Shown here piece by piece: positions 8,219-13,735 of a DNA stretch of 19,823 nt. This DNA comes from Phycisphaerae bacterium SM23_33 (lineage in GTDB: Bacteria > Planctomycetota > Phycisphaerae > SM23-33): assembly GCA_001303665.1 (NCBI GenBank), contig LJUF01000105.1, positions 1-19,823 on the forward strand, in the 5' to 3' direction. The notes below the pieces were generated by a model. That model made no database searches and was not told where the DNA came from. It worked only from the letters and a program-made list of their open reading frames with translations. Within the stretch, counting starts at the first letter, position 1. The number at the start of each line of letters is the position of its first letter. Both the position numbers and the translations under genes were made by a program.

Positions 8219-8477
8219 ATCATCGACGTCCGCACCAGCAAAAAACGCCCTTTGGGTCCCAGGCTCCCCTCGCCCGGCCCGCCCGGGCGCCCACGCGCCC
8301 GACCGGCCCTTTCCGCGAGGGGCGGCGTTGCCGGTTGCAATCCGTCCCGAACCAGGCCGACAGATGATAAAACGGCCTGCTTGCCTTAACGTTCCTCGGC
8401 CGTCACCAATTCTCTGTAAACATCGGCCGGATGCTACGATGCCGCACCGACCGCAAGCAACCCTTTACACAAGATAT

Positions 8478-8505
8478 TAGTAGCAGATATCCGCTCCAGG
8501 GTCAA
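8478..8505 (-). promoter_or_regulatory. Candidate sigma-70 promoter directed toward the 6S-like RNA and rny
   Basis: On the minus strand, TTGACC (8500-8505) is separated by exactly 17 bases from TACTAA (8478-8483). The -35 is a five-of-six match and the -10 is weak. It would produce a leader of more than 500 nt before rny that includes the 6S-like fold. Confidence 0.4.
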
Positions 8506-8615
8506 GCATCATTTGCAGCAACCCGAAACTTCATCGCCGCCCGCCCCAGCCCGCCCAAGGCATTCGAAACACCCTCAATACCCCGGGAAACGCCCTGTCC
8601 CGCCGAAGGCAGGGG

Positions 8616-8654
8616 CCCAGGAAGGCGAAAATCCCCCGAAAAATTTCGCCTGGG
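8616..8654. other. Stem-loop with 4-nt bulge
   Basis: GGCGAAA (8624-8630) pairs with TTTCGCC (8644-8650). After a four-base bulge (GGAA), CCCA (8616-8619) pairs with TGGG (8651-8654). It lies in the gene-free region between divergent rny and mscS-type genes, 40 bp before the twin-hairpin element, and may belong to the same transcript. No T-tract follows. Confidence 0.4.
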
Positions 8655-8694
8655 GGCGCAAGCCGTTCCCAAGTCGACCCCTGCACCAGCCGAT

Positions 8695-8785
8695 AAAAAA
8701 GTGGACCGGGGATATAAGAGGCGGAGGGAAACCTCTTGCTAAGCAACGGCGGAGGAAACCGCTGCCACCCCGGTCCACGTTTTTT
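8695..8785. ncRNA. Twin-hairpin structured element (small RNA or bidirectional terminator)
   Basis: An 11-bp perfect inverted repeat, GTGGACCGGGG (8701-8711) and CCCCGGTCCAC (8768-8778), encloses two hairpins, making a three-way junction. Hairpin 1 pairs AAGAGG (8716-8721) with CCTCTT (8732-8737) around loop CGGAGGGAAA. Hairpin 2 pairs GCAACGG (8743-8749) with CCGCTGC (8759-8765; one mismatch) around loop CGGAGGAAA. The loops are identical except for one G, although the stems differ in sequence. A run of six A precedes the outer stem and a run of six T follows it one base after, so either strand would end in a U-tract like an intrinsic terminator. On the plus strand the loops display GGAGG (SD-like); on the minus strand they display CCTCC (anti-SD-like). 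It lies between divergent genes, where no terminator is needed for either. I do not recognise a known RNA family. Confidence 0.5.
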
Positions 8786-8935
8786 CCGGCCAAACACTTC
8801 GCGCGGGCCTAATCGCGGCGGGGCCTGAATCTCGCGTGTCAAGATGACAATTCGACCAGAAAGCCCGCTTTTCTGTAGCGATTTTCAGATAGTTAAGAGT
8901 TCGCCCTGCCCAGGAGAATTGCTGCCTCGCCTAAC

Positions 8936-8964
8936 GTGACATCCGTGCCCCGAGATGATACAGT
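8936..8964 (+). promoter_or_regulatory. Sigma-70-like promoter of the MscS-type gene
   Basis: GTGACA (8936-8941, five of six to TTGACA) is followed after exactly 17 bases by TACAGT (8959-8964, four of six to TATAAT). The predicted start of transcription is near 8971. This places the in-frame GTG at 8936 inside the -35 box and so supports translation from the ATG at 9005. Confidence 0.5.
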
Positions 8965-9004
8965 GTCCGGCCGCCAAAGTCAATCAAAACGGAGCCTTTC
9001 GGAG

Positions 9005-10207
9005 ATGCGGGCGACTACCGCAGCGACCCAGGCGATTACCACCGCGCCGACCCAGCCCACCGCAGAGCCGGCAACCAAGGCCTGGCACCAGGTGGAATTC
9101 CTCAGGAACGCGGTCTGGCAGTGGGCGGCCCTGCTGGGGGTGCTGCTGGCCACCTTCCTGGTCGCCAGGATCATCTCTTTCCTGCTCAACCGCCGGGGGC
9201 AACGGCTCATCCAGGCCAGGCGCTTCGTCGCCTTGGGAATGATCCTCCGCTCGCTCTCCGGGCCGGCGGCCATGCTGATCTTCGCCGGCGGTCTGCATCT
9301 GGCCGGCCTGATCATGAACCTGAAGCTGGACGAGGCCCGCGACCTCACCCAGTTCTGGCAACGGGCGTGCAGCACCCTGGCCGCGCTGGCCGCCGGCTGG
9401 GCCGTCTATCGCCTCGTGGACGTGCTGGAGATGCTGCTGGGCAAGTGGACGGCCAAGACGCGCACCCAGCTGGACGACCAGCTCGTCCCCATCATCCGCA
9501 AGGCCCTGCGCTTCTTCATCGTCATCATGGTGTTCCTGTTCATCGCCCAGAACATCTTCCAGTGGGACATCGGCGCCCTGCTGGCCGGGTTGGGGCTGGG
9601 CGGTCTGGCCTTCGCCCTGGCCGCCCAGGACGCCCTCAAGAACCTCTTTGGGTCCGTTACCATCTTCGCCGATCGGCCCTTCCAACTGGGCGAACGCGTC
9701 AAGATCGGTGACCACGACGGGATCGTTGAGGCCGTCGGCTTCCGCTCCACCCGCCTTCGGCTGCTCACCGGGCACCTGGTCACGATTCCCAATTCGCTGG
9801 TTGCCAGCTCGGCCGTCGAGAACATCGGCCGCCGGCCCTACATCCGACGTGTCCTGGACGTCACCATCACCTACGATACGCCCCCGGACAAGGTCCGCCG
9901 CGCCGTCGAGATCATCATGGAGATGCTCCAGGTCCGGAAGGACCATTTCCCCCCGGACATGCCCGGGCGGACGTACTTCAACGAGTTCAACGCCGCCAGC
10001 CTCAACATCCAGGTGTACTACTGGTTCACCCCGCCGGACTGGTGGCAGTACCTGGAGTTTACCCACGACTTCAACATGGAGCTGCTGCGGCGGTTCAACG
10101 AGGAAGGCATCGAGTTCGCCTTCCCCACCCAGACGCTCTACCTCAAGCAGGATTCGGGCTTCGTCACCGAGGTGCAGCTGAAGCCCAACCAGGCCCGTCG
10201 CCGCTGA
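9005..10207 (+). CDS. MscS-family small-conductance mechanosensitive channel
   Basis: A 400-residue inner-membrane protein that should open under membrane tension and release solutes during hypo-osmotic shock. Hydrophobic helices lie at about 41-61, 84-107, 126-142 and 167-188. The pore helix at about 192-215 is rich in Gly/Ala (ALLAGLGLGGLAFALAAQD) and is followed by the MscS hallmark LKNLFGSVTIFADRPFQLG at about 221-239 and the beta domain (VKIGDHDGIVEAVGFRSTRLR, VTIPNSLV). The C-terminal alpha/beta domain follows to the end. The extra N-terminal helices make it longer than E. coli MscS (286 residues) and closer to mid-sized relatives of the family. The start at 9005 has GGAG at 8991-8994, ten bases upstream, and is favoured over GTG 8936 because a promoter covers the latter. 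Residues 1-30 are Thr/Ala/Pro-rich and probably unstructured. Confidence 0.93.
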   Translation: MRATTAATQAITTAPTQPTAEPATKAWHQVEFLRNAVWQWAALLGVLLATFLVARIISFLLNRRGQRLIQARRFVALGMILRSLSGPAAMLIFAGGLHLAGLIMNLKLDEARDLTQFWQRACSTLAALAAGWAVYRLVDVLEMLLGKWTAKTRTQLDDQLVPIIRKALRFFIVIMVFLFIAQNIFQWDIGALLAGLGLGGLAFALAAQDALKNLFGSVTIFADRPFQLGERVKIGDHDGIVEAVGFRSTRLRLLTGHLVTIPNSLVASSAVENIGRRPYIRRVLDVTITYDTPPDKVRRAVEIIMEMLQVRKDHFPPDMPGRTYFNEFNAASLNIQVYYWFTPPDWWQYLEFTHDFNMELLRRFNEEGIEFAFPTQTLYLKQDSGFVTEVQLKPNQARRR

Positions 10208-10259
10208 GGCGAGCCCCGACGCACCCGGAAGGGCAAACGTACCCCGGCGGCTTGGGCCC

Positions 10260-10281
10260 TCGAGGCCGGCCGGCGCCTCGA
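10260..10281 (+). terminator. Weak hairpin after the MscS-type gene
   Basis: TCGAGGC (10260-10266) pairs perfectly with GCCTCGA (10275-10281) around an eight-base GC loop, about 50 bp after the stop codon. Only TTG follows, so it is at best a weak or Rho-assisted terminator. Confidence 0.3.
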
Positions 10282-10288
10282 TTGCCTC

Positions 10289-10317
10289 TGGCCTGGGGCC
10301 CCCCGTCCCTGTAGAAT
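10289..10317 (+). promoter_or_regulatory. Candidate promoter for the 172-residue unknown gene
   Basis: TAGAAT (10312-10317) is a five-of-six match to the -10 box, 36 bases before the start codon. A poor -35 (TGGCCT, 10289-10294) sits 17 bases upstream of it. It suggests that the gene is transcribed separately from the channel gene. Confidence 0.4.
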
Positions 10318-10352
10318 CCCGCTTGCGGCAACTGACAGCGGGAGAAACGAAC

Positions 10353-10871
10353 ATGGCCAAGCTGTTGAGCGACCCGACCTACGCCGTGCGGGGGCGACTG
10401 GTAGCAGTCGACAATTCCGGCCTGCTGGGACCGTTCTTCATATTGCGTGTGCCGCCGACCACCTACGACATTCAGCGGCCGGCCAGTTACATCGACTTTC
10501 AGCTTCTGGACACGGCCCGAAGGACGCTGCAAAAGCGGATCGGCATGGACGACGAACTCCAGGTGATCATTCATGCCGCGACGCCCAGCGTGCAAAAGGG
10601 AACGCGAAACGAACTCACCTTCCAGATCACCGGCAAAGGCAAGAGCCAGCGGATCAGCCACGCTACGCGCCGCTTCGAGTCGTGCACCCCGATCAACGGC
10701 AAGGTGACGGAGAACGACGGCCGTCACCTCATCGTCGTGGACGCCGGCGTGCCGATCGTGGTGTCCCTGCTGGAGCACAAGCCCTCCCGGACCAAGCAGG
10801 TGAAGCTCAACTCCTGGGTGACCTTCTGGCCGACGCCGCCGACCCACGGCATCATTCTCGGCAAAGTATAG
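10353..10871 (+). CDS. Conserved-looking hypothetical protein, 172 residues
   Basis: I do not recognise the family. The ATG at 10353 has GGGAG eight bases upstream; an in-frame TTG at 10323 is less likely. The protein has no signal peptide or membrane segment, so it should be cytoplasmic. It is rich in predicted beta-strand with alternating hydrophobic residues (YAVRGRLVAVDN, GPFFILRVPP, LQVIIHAATP, HLIVVDAGVPIVVSLLE, WVTFWPTPPTHGIILGKV), which suggests one or two small beta-barrels. The middle (about 84-115) is Lys/Arg-rich (KGTRNELTFQITGKGKSQR) and could bind nucleic acid. The single Cys (CTPINGK) and the closing TPPTHGIILGK are features to search with. Codon use matches the neighbours and there is a plausible promoter, so it is a real gene. 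It is followed by a convergent HAD gene. Confidence 0.8.
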   Translation: MAKLLSDPTYAVRGRLVAVDNSGLLGPFFILRVPPTTYDIQRPASYIDFQLLDTARRTLQKRIGMDDELQVIIHAATPSVQKGTRNELTFQITGKGKSQRISHATRRFESCTPINGKVTENDGRHLIVVDAGVPIVVSLLEHKPSRTKQVKLNSWVTFWPTPPTHGIILGKV

Positions 10872-11168
10872 CGGCCGCGTCCATAATCACGTAACCGGGT
10901 GGCCAAGGTAGGTCTTTCCACGCGCGCCCCTTACGGCTTTTTGGCGGCGGTCGGCAAGCTCCGGGTGGCCGCCGGCATCTTTCTGTGAGGGCGCTCAGCT
11001 TTTCCCGGTTTTCGCCGGCCTCAAATCCCGGTCGGCGATAACACGCCTTTGCGCCCGCACGGCCGGGCCCCCACCAGGCGAAGCGCTGCGCGGGGGCAAG
11101 TCGACAAGCCTATCGCTGTCCCAGGCCCCGCCCATCCCAGGCCTCGCGCCCGTCGCGCCCCATCATGC
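10872..11168. other. Intergenic region between convergent genes
   Basis: About 300 bp without a gene. One imperfect GC-rich hairpin is visible: GGCGGC (10943-10948) pairs with GCCGCC (10968-10973), followed by the T-rich ATCTTTCTG. It might terminate the gene ending at 10871. I see nothing else definable. Confidence 0.35.
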
Positions 11169-11909
11169 TCAGGCCCCGTCGTAAGACGCAACGATCCGGG
11201 GCAGCTCTTTCAGGCACGTTACGCGATGGTTCGGCCGGATACGCCGGTGCTTCTTTGCCCCCGTCGGGTCTTTGAGGACCGAGATCATGCCCACTCGCCT
11301 GGCCCCGGCGACGTCCGCGAACAGGCTGTCACCAACGAACACGGCCTCCGCAGCCCTGATCGCCAACCGGTCCAGGGCGATCTGGAAAATCCTGGCATGC
11401 GGCTTGCGGTAGCGGACGTCGCAACTGTAAACGCGCAGCGGCAGATATTCCAGCAGCCTCAGCTCAGCCAAGTGCCGGTCGAGCACCTCACCTGGAACAA
11501 AGGTATTGCTCACGATGCCCAGGCTCAGGCCGTCTTTCCGAAACCCGTCCAGTACCCCGTGCAGCCCCTCCTCGACGCTGGCGCAGCGGCCCAGCGGGCG
11601 GTACCACTGCCAGGCCAATTCCTCGGTCTGCTCGGGTGTCAGAAGGTGTCCCATGCTCCTTTCCATGCCTGCCAGCAGCCCCAAGGAGTCGAACTCACGC
11701 TGGGTGATTCGGCTCTTGACGTAGTGCCACCTTATCGCCCACAGTCGGCGCCGGTGATAATCGCGGAACGGCGGCATGTGGAAGCCCAGCCGCTGAAGGT
11801 AGCGATAGGCAAGGCGAGCGCCTCGGGCAAACAGCCCCGTCGTGTTGATGGGGCCGAAGTCCAACAGCGTGTCGCCCAGGTCGAACAGAATGGCCTTGAT
11901 AACGGGCAT
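11169..11909 (-). CDS. HAD-superfamily hydrolase
   Basis: A 246-residue cytoplasmic HAD phosphatase-like enzyme. Motif I is LFDLGDTLLD with nucleophile Asp10. The third position of the classic DxD is Gly followed by Asp (DLGD), a common variant in this superfamily. Motif II is IVSNT (Ser134), motif III has Lys169 in RYRKPHARIF, and motif IV is FVGDSLFADVAGA (Asp194, Asp199). A helical cap occupies about 20-110, as in class C1 HADs such as the YjjG / haloacid-dehalogenase-like groups. Such enzymes dephosphorylate small metabolites, but the substrate cannot be told from sequence. The SD is poor before ATG 11909. A TATAAT box lies at 11979-11984 and a 16-bp palindrome sits in the leader. A small-RNA unit with its own terminator lies directly upstream, so the gene could alternatively be read through from that promoter. 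Confidence 0.88.
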   Translation of the reverse strand: MPVIKAILFDLGDTLLDFGPINTTGLFARGARLAYRYLQRLGFHMPPFRDYHRRRLWAIRWHYVKSRITQREFDSLGLLAGMERSMGHLLTPEQTEELAWQWYRPLGRCASVEEGLHGVLDGFRKDGLSLGIVSNTFVPGEVLDRHLAELRLLEYLPLRVYSCDVRYRKPHARIFQIALDRLAIRAAEAVFVGDSLFADVAGARRVGMISVLKDPTGAKKHRRIRPNHRVTCLKELPRIVASYDGA

Positions 11910-11937
11910 CGGGTCGTCGCGATTTCAGCTAATGTGG

Positions 11938-11953
11938 GCCGGAATGTTCCGGC
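11938..11953. promoter_or_regulatory. 16-bp palindrome in the HAD-gene leader (operator-like)
   Basis: GCCGGAATGTTCCGGC is a 7-bp perfect inverted repeat with a two-base centre. It lies between the TATAAT box (11979-11984) and the start codon (11909), where a bound dimeric repressor would block transcription. The two-base centre makes an RNA hairpin unlikely, so a protein-binding site is the better reading. Confidence 0.4.
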
Positions 11954-11978
11954 GCCGAGGCCAAGCCAAGGCGAGCAA

Positions 11979-11984
11979 ATTATA
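11979..11984 (-). promoter_or_regulatory. Consensus -10 box for the HAD gene
   Basis: A perfect TATAAT on the minus strand, 70 bp before the HAD start. No good -35 box is found at 16-18 bases, so activity may need an activator. Confidence 0.4.
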
Positions 11985-12011
11985 GATGCGCCGCGCACAC
12001 AACGTCCCACC

Positions 12012-12050
12012 AAAAAAAGACCTCCGACCGCCCGAAAGACGGCCGGAGGT
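12012..12050 (-). terminator. Intrinsic terminator of the small RNA
   Basis: ACCTCCG (12020-12026) pairs with CGGAGGT (12044-12050), extended inward by CCG/CGG across a single mismatch, with a nine-base loop. On the minus strand a run of seven T (12012-12018) follows the stem one base later. This is a textbook Rho-independent terminator, pointing toward the HAD gene. Confidence 0.85.
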
Positions 12051-12119
12051 TTGCCACGGCTAGAGAGAAACAGCCATGTTTCACATCACCCGCGCCTGCG
12101 GGGGAATTCCGTCAAATCC
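12012..12119 (-). ncRNA. Small RNA unit of about 108 nt with own promoter and terminator
   Basis: On the minus strand a near-consensus sigma-70 promoter (12126-12154) is followed about 100 nt later by a strong intrinsic terminator (12012-12050), with no room for an ordinary gene. Three hairpins are visible in order. CCCGC / GCGGG has a four-base loop (12089-12102). GAAACA / TGTTTC has a four-base loop (12067-12082). The third is the terminator. The first two loops read AGGC and TGGC on the transcript. A five-codon open frame (MAVSL, 12077-12060) overlaps hairpin 2, but it has no SD. The unit could be a free small RNA or an attenuated leader of the HAD gene, whose start is about 100 bp beyond the T-tract. 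I do not recognise a known family. Confidence 0.6.
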
Positions 12120-12125
12120 ACGGGA

Positions 12126-12154
12126 AGTATAACAGTCACCCCAGGCAGTGTCAA
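12126..12154 (-). promoter_or_regulatory. Near-consensus sigma-70 promoter of the small RNA
   Basis: TTGACA (12149-12154, perfect), spacer of exactly 17 bases, TATACT (12126-12131, five of six). AT-rich sequence with a T-run lies just upstream of the -35, resembling an UP element. It is the best promoter match in the window. Transcription should begin near 12119. Confidence 0.85.
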
Positions 12155-12465
12155 CGCAAACAAAAAATACCTTTCAGTAGCAGCAAAAAATGTGTAAGTG
12201 AAGTTTTAGAAAAGCCTTATGTTCCTGAATCCGCCCGAGAATCCGCCCTTTTCACGGCCGGCCTCAGCACCGGCGGTTTACCGGCCCAAGATCGGTTTCT
12301 CATGACGAGTTAAAATGTAAGCCCTTTATCTAGTGGCGCTTGGCAAAACAGCGCATAGCCGGTGGTCCTCCGCGCCCCGTCGGCCCCGATCCGGGCGGCC
12401 GACGTCCCGGTCGCAGCCCGCCCCGGGGCCCCCCGGGCTCGGAAGCACTCAGCAGATGGCCCCAC

Positions 12466-12490
12466 ATGTTGCCCAATCTGCCCACAACAT
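12466..12490. promoter_or_regulatory. Inverted repeat upstream of the kinase promoter
   Basis: ATGTTG (12466-12471) and CAACAT (12485-12490) are perfect inverted repeats 13 bases apart, about 40 bp upstream of the candidate -35 box. It is a possible regulator site; the spacing would put both half-sites near one face of the helix. Confidence 0.3.
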
Positions 12491-12527
12491 CTGCGCAAGT
12501 CGTTCCTTTCATCTCGCGCACGCCCAT

Positions 12528-12556
12528 TTGACCGGCAAAGTCGTTTCTGTTACGTT
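12528..12556 (+). promoter_or_regulatory. Candidate promoter of the PfkB-family gene
   Basis: TTGACC (12528-12533), 17-base spacer, TACGTT (12551-12556). The -35 is a five-of-six match and the -10 is a weak three-of-six match. It would give a leader of about 25 nt before the ATG at 12590. Confidence 0.4.
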
Positions 12557-12589
12557 GCCCCGCAACAAGTGCTGGCTGGAGTGACCGGC

Positions 12590-13726
12590 ATGAGCCATGA
12601 CTCCGTCGAGCTGATATCCGCAGGACACATCTGCCTGGATATCACCCCGCAGTTCCCGCACTCGACCTCGCCTCGCCCCTTCAACCGTCTGCTCCGCCCG
12701 GGCAGCCTTGTCATCGTCGAACCGGCCACCCTTTCCAGCGGCGGCGGCGCCGCCAACGTGGGCCTGGCCGCCCAGCGGCTCGGCCTGTCGGTCGCGCTGA
12801 TGGGCAAGTGCGGCGACGACCTGCTCGGGCAGACGCTGTTGGAGGTGCTGCGGCGCTTCTCGCCCGAATGCGTCAGGGGTATGCGCGTCGTCCCCGGCGA
12901 GCACACCAGCTACTCGGTCACGCTGGCCGTGCCGGGCTCCGACCGCATCTTTCTGCACTGCCCCGGCGCCAATGACACCTTCACCGCCGACGACGTGGAC
13001 ATGGAGTTGGTCTCATCGGGGCGCCTGTTCTATTTCGGCTACCCCCCGCTGATGGCAAACATGTACGCCGGCCGGGGCGAGGAGCTGACCAGACTGTTCC
13101 GCCGGGTCAAGCAGGCCGGCATCACCACCGCCCTGGACATGGCCCTGCCCGACCCGGAAAAGGCGGGCGGCAAGGCCGACTGGCCGGCTATCCTGGGCAA
13201 CGTCCTGCCGCACGTGGATGTCTTCGCACCCTCGGTGGAGGAGCTGACCTTCATGCTTCGGCGGCAGGAGTACGACCGGCTGATTGGGGCCGGCGACATC
13301 CTGGACCAGTTCAGCCCGCAGCTGCTCCGCGGCCTGGGCCGGCGGTGCCTGGAGCTGGGAGCGGCGGTGGTGATGGTAAAATGCGGTCGCCACGGCGTGT
13401 ATGTGTGCAGCGGCCCGGCCGACCGGATCCAGCAGATGGGCTCGACCGCGCCGGACCCGGCCGGCTGGGCCGGACGCGAGTTGTTCGCACCCTCCTACGT
13501 GGTGCAAGACATCGCCTCGGCCGCCGGAGCGGGCGACTCGGCCGTGGCGGGCTTCCTGGCCGGGCTCCTCCGTGGGGCCGACCTGCCCACGGCCGCCGAC
13601 TACGCCTGCGCCGTCGGGGCCCAGAACGTCCGGGCCATCGACACCGTCAGCGGCGTCAGGAGCTGGCAGGAAACCACCGCCGAGCTGGCCAACCCGCGCG
13701 TCCAACCGGTCATCCGCCTGGATTGA
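12590..13726 (+). CDS. PfkB-family carbohydrate/nucleoside kinase
   Basis: A 378-residue cytoplasmic kinase of the ribokinase/PfkB family, which phosphorylates sugars, sugar phosphates or nucleosides with ATP. The N-terminal glycine pair motif is SSGGGAANVGLAAQRLG (49-65), followed by LMGKCGDDLLGQ (70-81). The C-terminal anion-hole motif is AAGAGDSAVAGFLAGLL with GAGD at 313-316 and catalytic base Asp316. The usual DTxGAGD reads ASAAGAGD, so the Asp-Thr pair before the loop is missing, a modest deviation. An Asn-Asp-Thr segment (CPGANDTFT, 124-132) suits the sugar pocket. The length is above the family's usual 300-330 because of an insertion around 275-305. The start at ATG 12590 has GGAG nine to ten bases upstream; the longer open frame is rejected. 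Substrate is unknown. The gene ends nine bases from the convergent glycoside hydrolase gene. Confidence 0.88.
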   Translation: MSHDSVELISAGHICLDITPQFPHSTSPRPFNRLLRPGSLVIVEPATLSSGGGAANVGLAAQRLGLSVALMGKCGDDLLGQTLLEVLRRFSPECVRGMRVVPGEHTSYSVTLAVPGSDRIFLHCPGANDTFTADDVDMELVSSGRLFYFGYPPLMANMYAGRGEELTRLFRRVKQAGITTALDMALPDPEKAGGKADWPAILGNVLPHVDVFAPSVEELTFMLRRQEYDRLIGAGDILDQFSPQLLRGLGRRCLELGAAVVMVKCGRHGVYVCSGPADRIQQMGSTAPDPAGWAGRELFAPSYVVQDIASAAGAGDSAVAGFLAGLLRGADLPTAADYACAVGAQNVRAIDTVSGVRSWQETTAELANPRVQPVIRLD

Positions 13727-13735
13727 CCCGCCGTC

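Larger units (their letters stand above)
7950..8935. other. Gene-free region between rny and the MscS-type gene
   Basis: About 1 kb with no convincing coding sequence. Small open frames here are rich in Pro/Arg/Ala, lack Shine-Dalgarno sequences and overlap one another. What it holds is RNA-like structure: the 6S-like rod (8010-8157), a 9-bp hairpin (8195-8218), a minus-strand promoter candidate (8478-8505), a bulged stem-loop (8616-8654) and the twin-hairpin element (8695-8785). No tRNA or RNase P signature was seen. Confidence 0.7.
12155..12589. other. Intergenic region upstream of the PfkB-family gene
   Basis: About 435 bp between the small-RNA promoter and the kinase start. The first part (12155-12330) is unusually AT-rich for this window. 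The middle is GC-rich with short palindromes (CCCCGGGG-type near 12420). The end holds an ATGTTG/CAACAT inverted repeat and a promoter candidate. The open frame of the kinase extends back through it (to 12362), but that extension is low-complexity and lacks any family feature. Confidence 0.5.

Noticed and set aside
8220..8345. tRNA or RNase P RNA in the GC-rich gap
   Set aside because: No T-arm GGTTCGA-type sequence, anticodon arm or RNase P core sequence could be found on either strand.
8172..8842. Several overlapping small open frames in the rny-mscS gap
   Set aside because: No SD, mutually overlapping, Pro/Arg-rich and covering obvious inverted repeats. RNA structure explains the region better.
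8984..10360. 458-codon minus-strand open frame over the channel gene
   Set aside because: It is antisense to the MscS-type gene, low-complexity, and has no SD or family feature.
12060..12077. Leader peptide MAVSL as proof of amino-acid attenuation
   Set aside because: It has no SD, no run of regulatory codons and lies in a stable hairpin. It is kept only as an alternative reading of the small-RNA unit.
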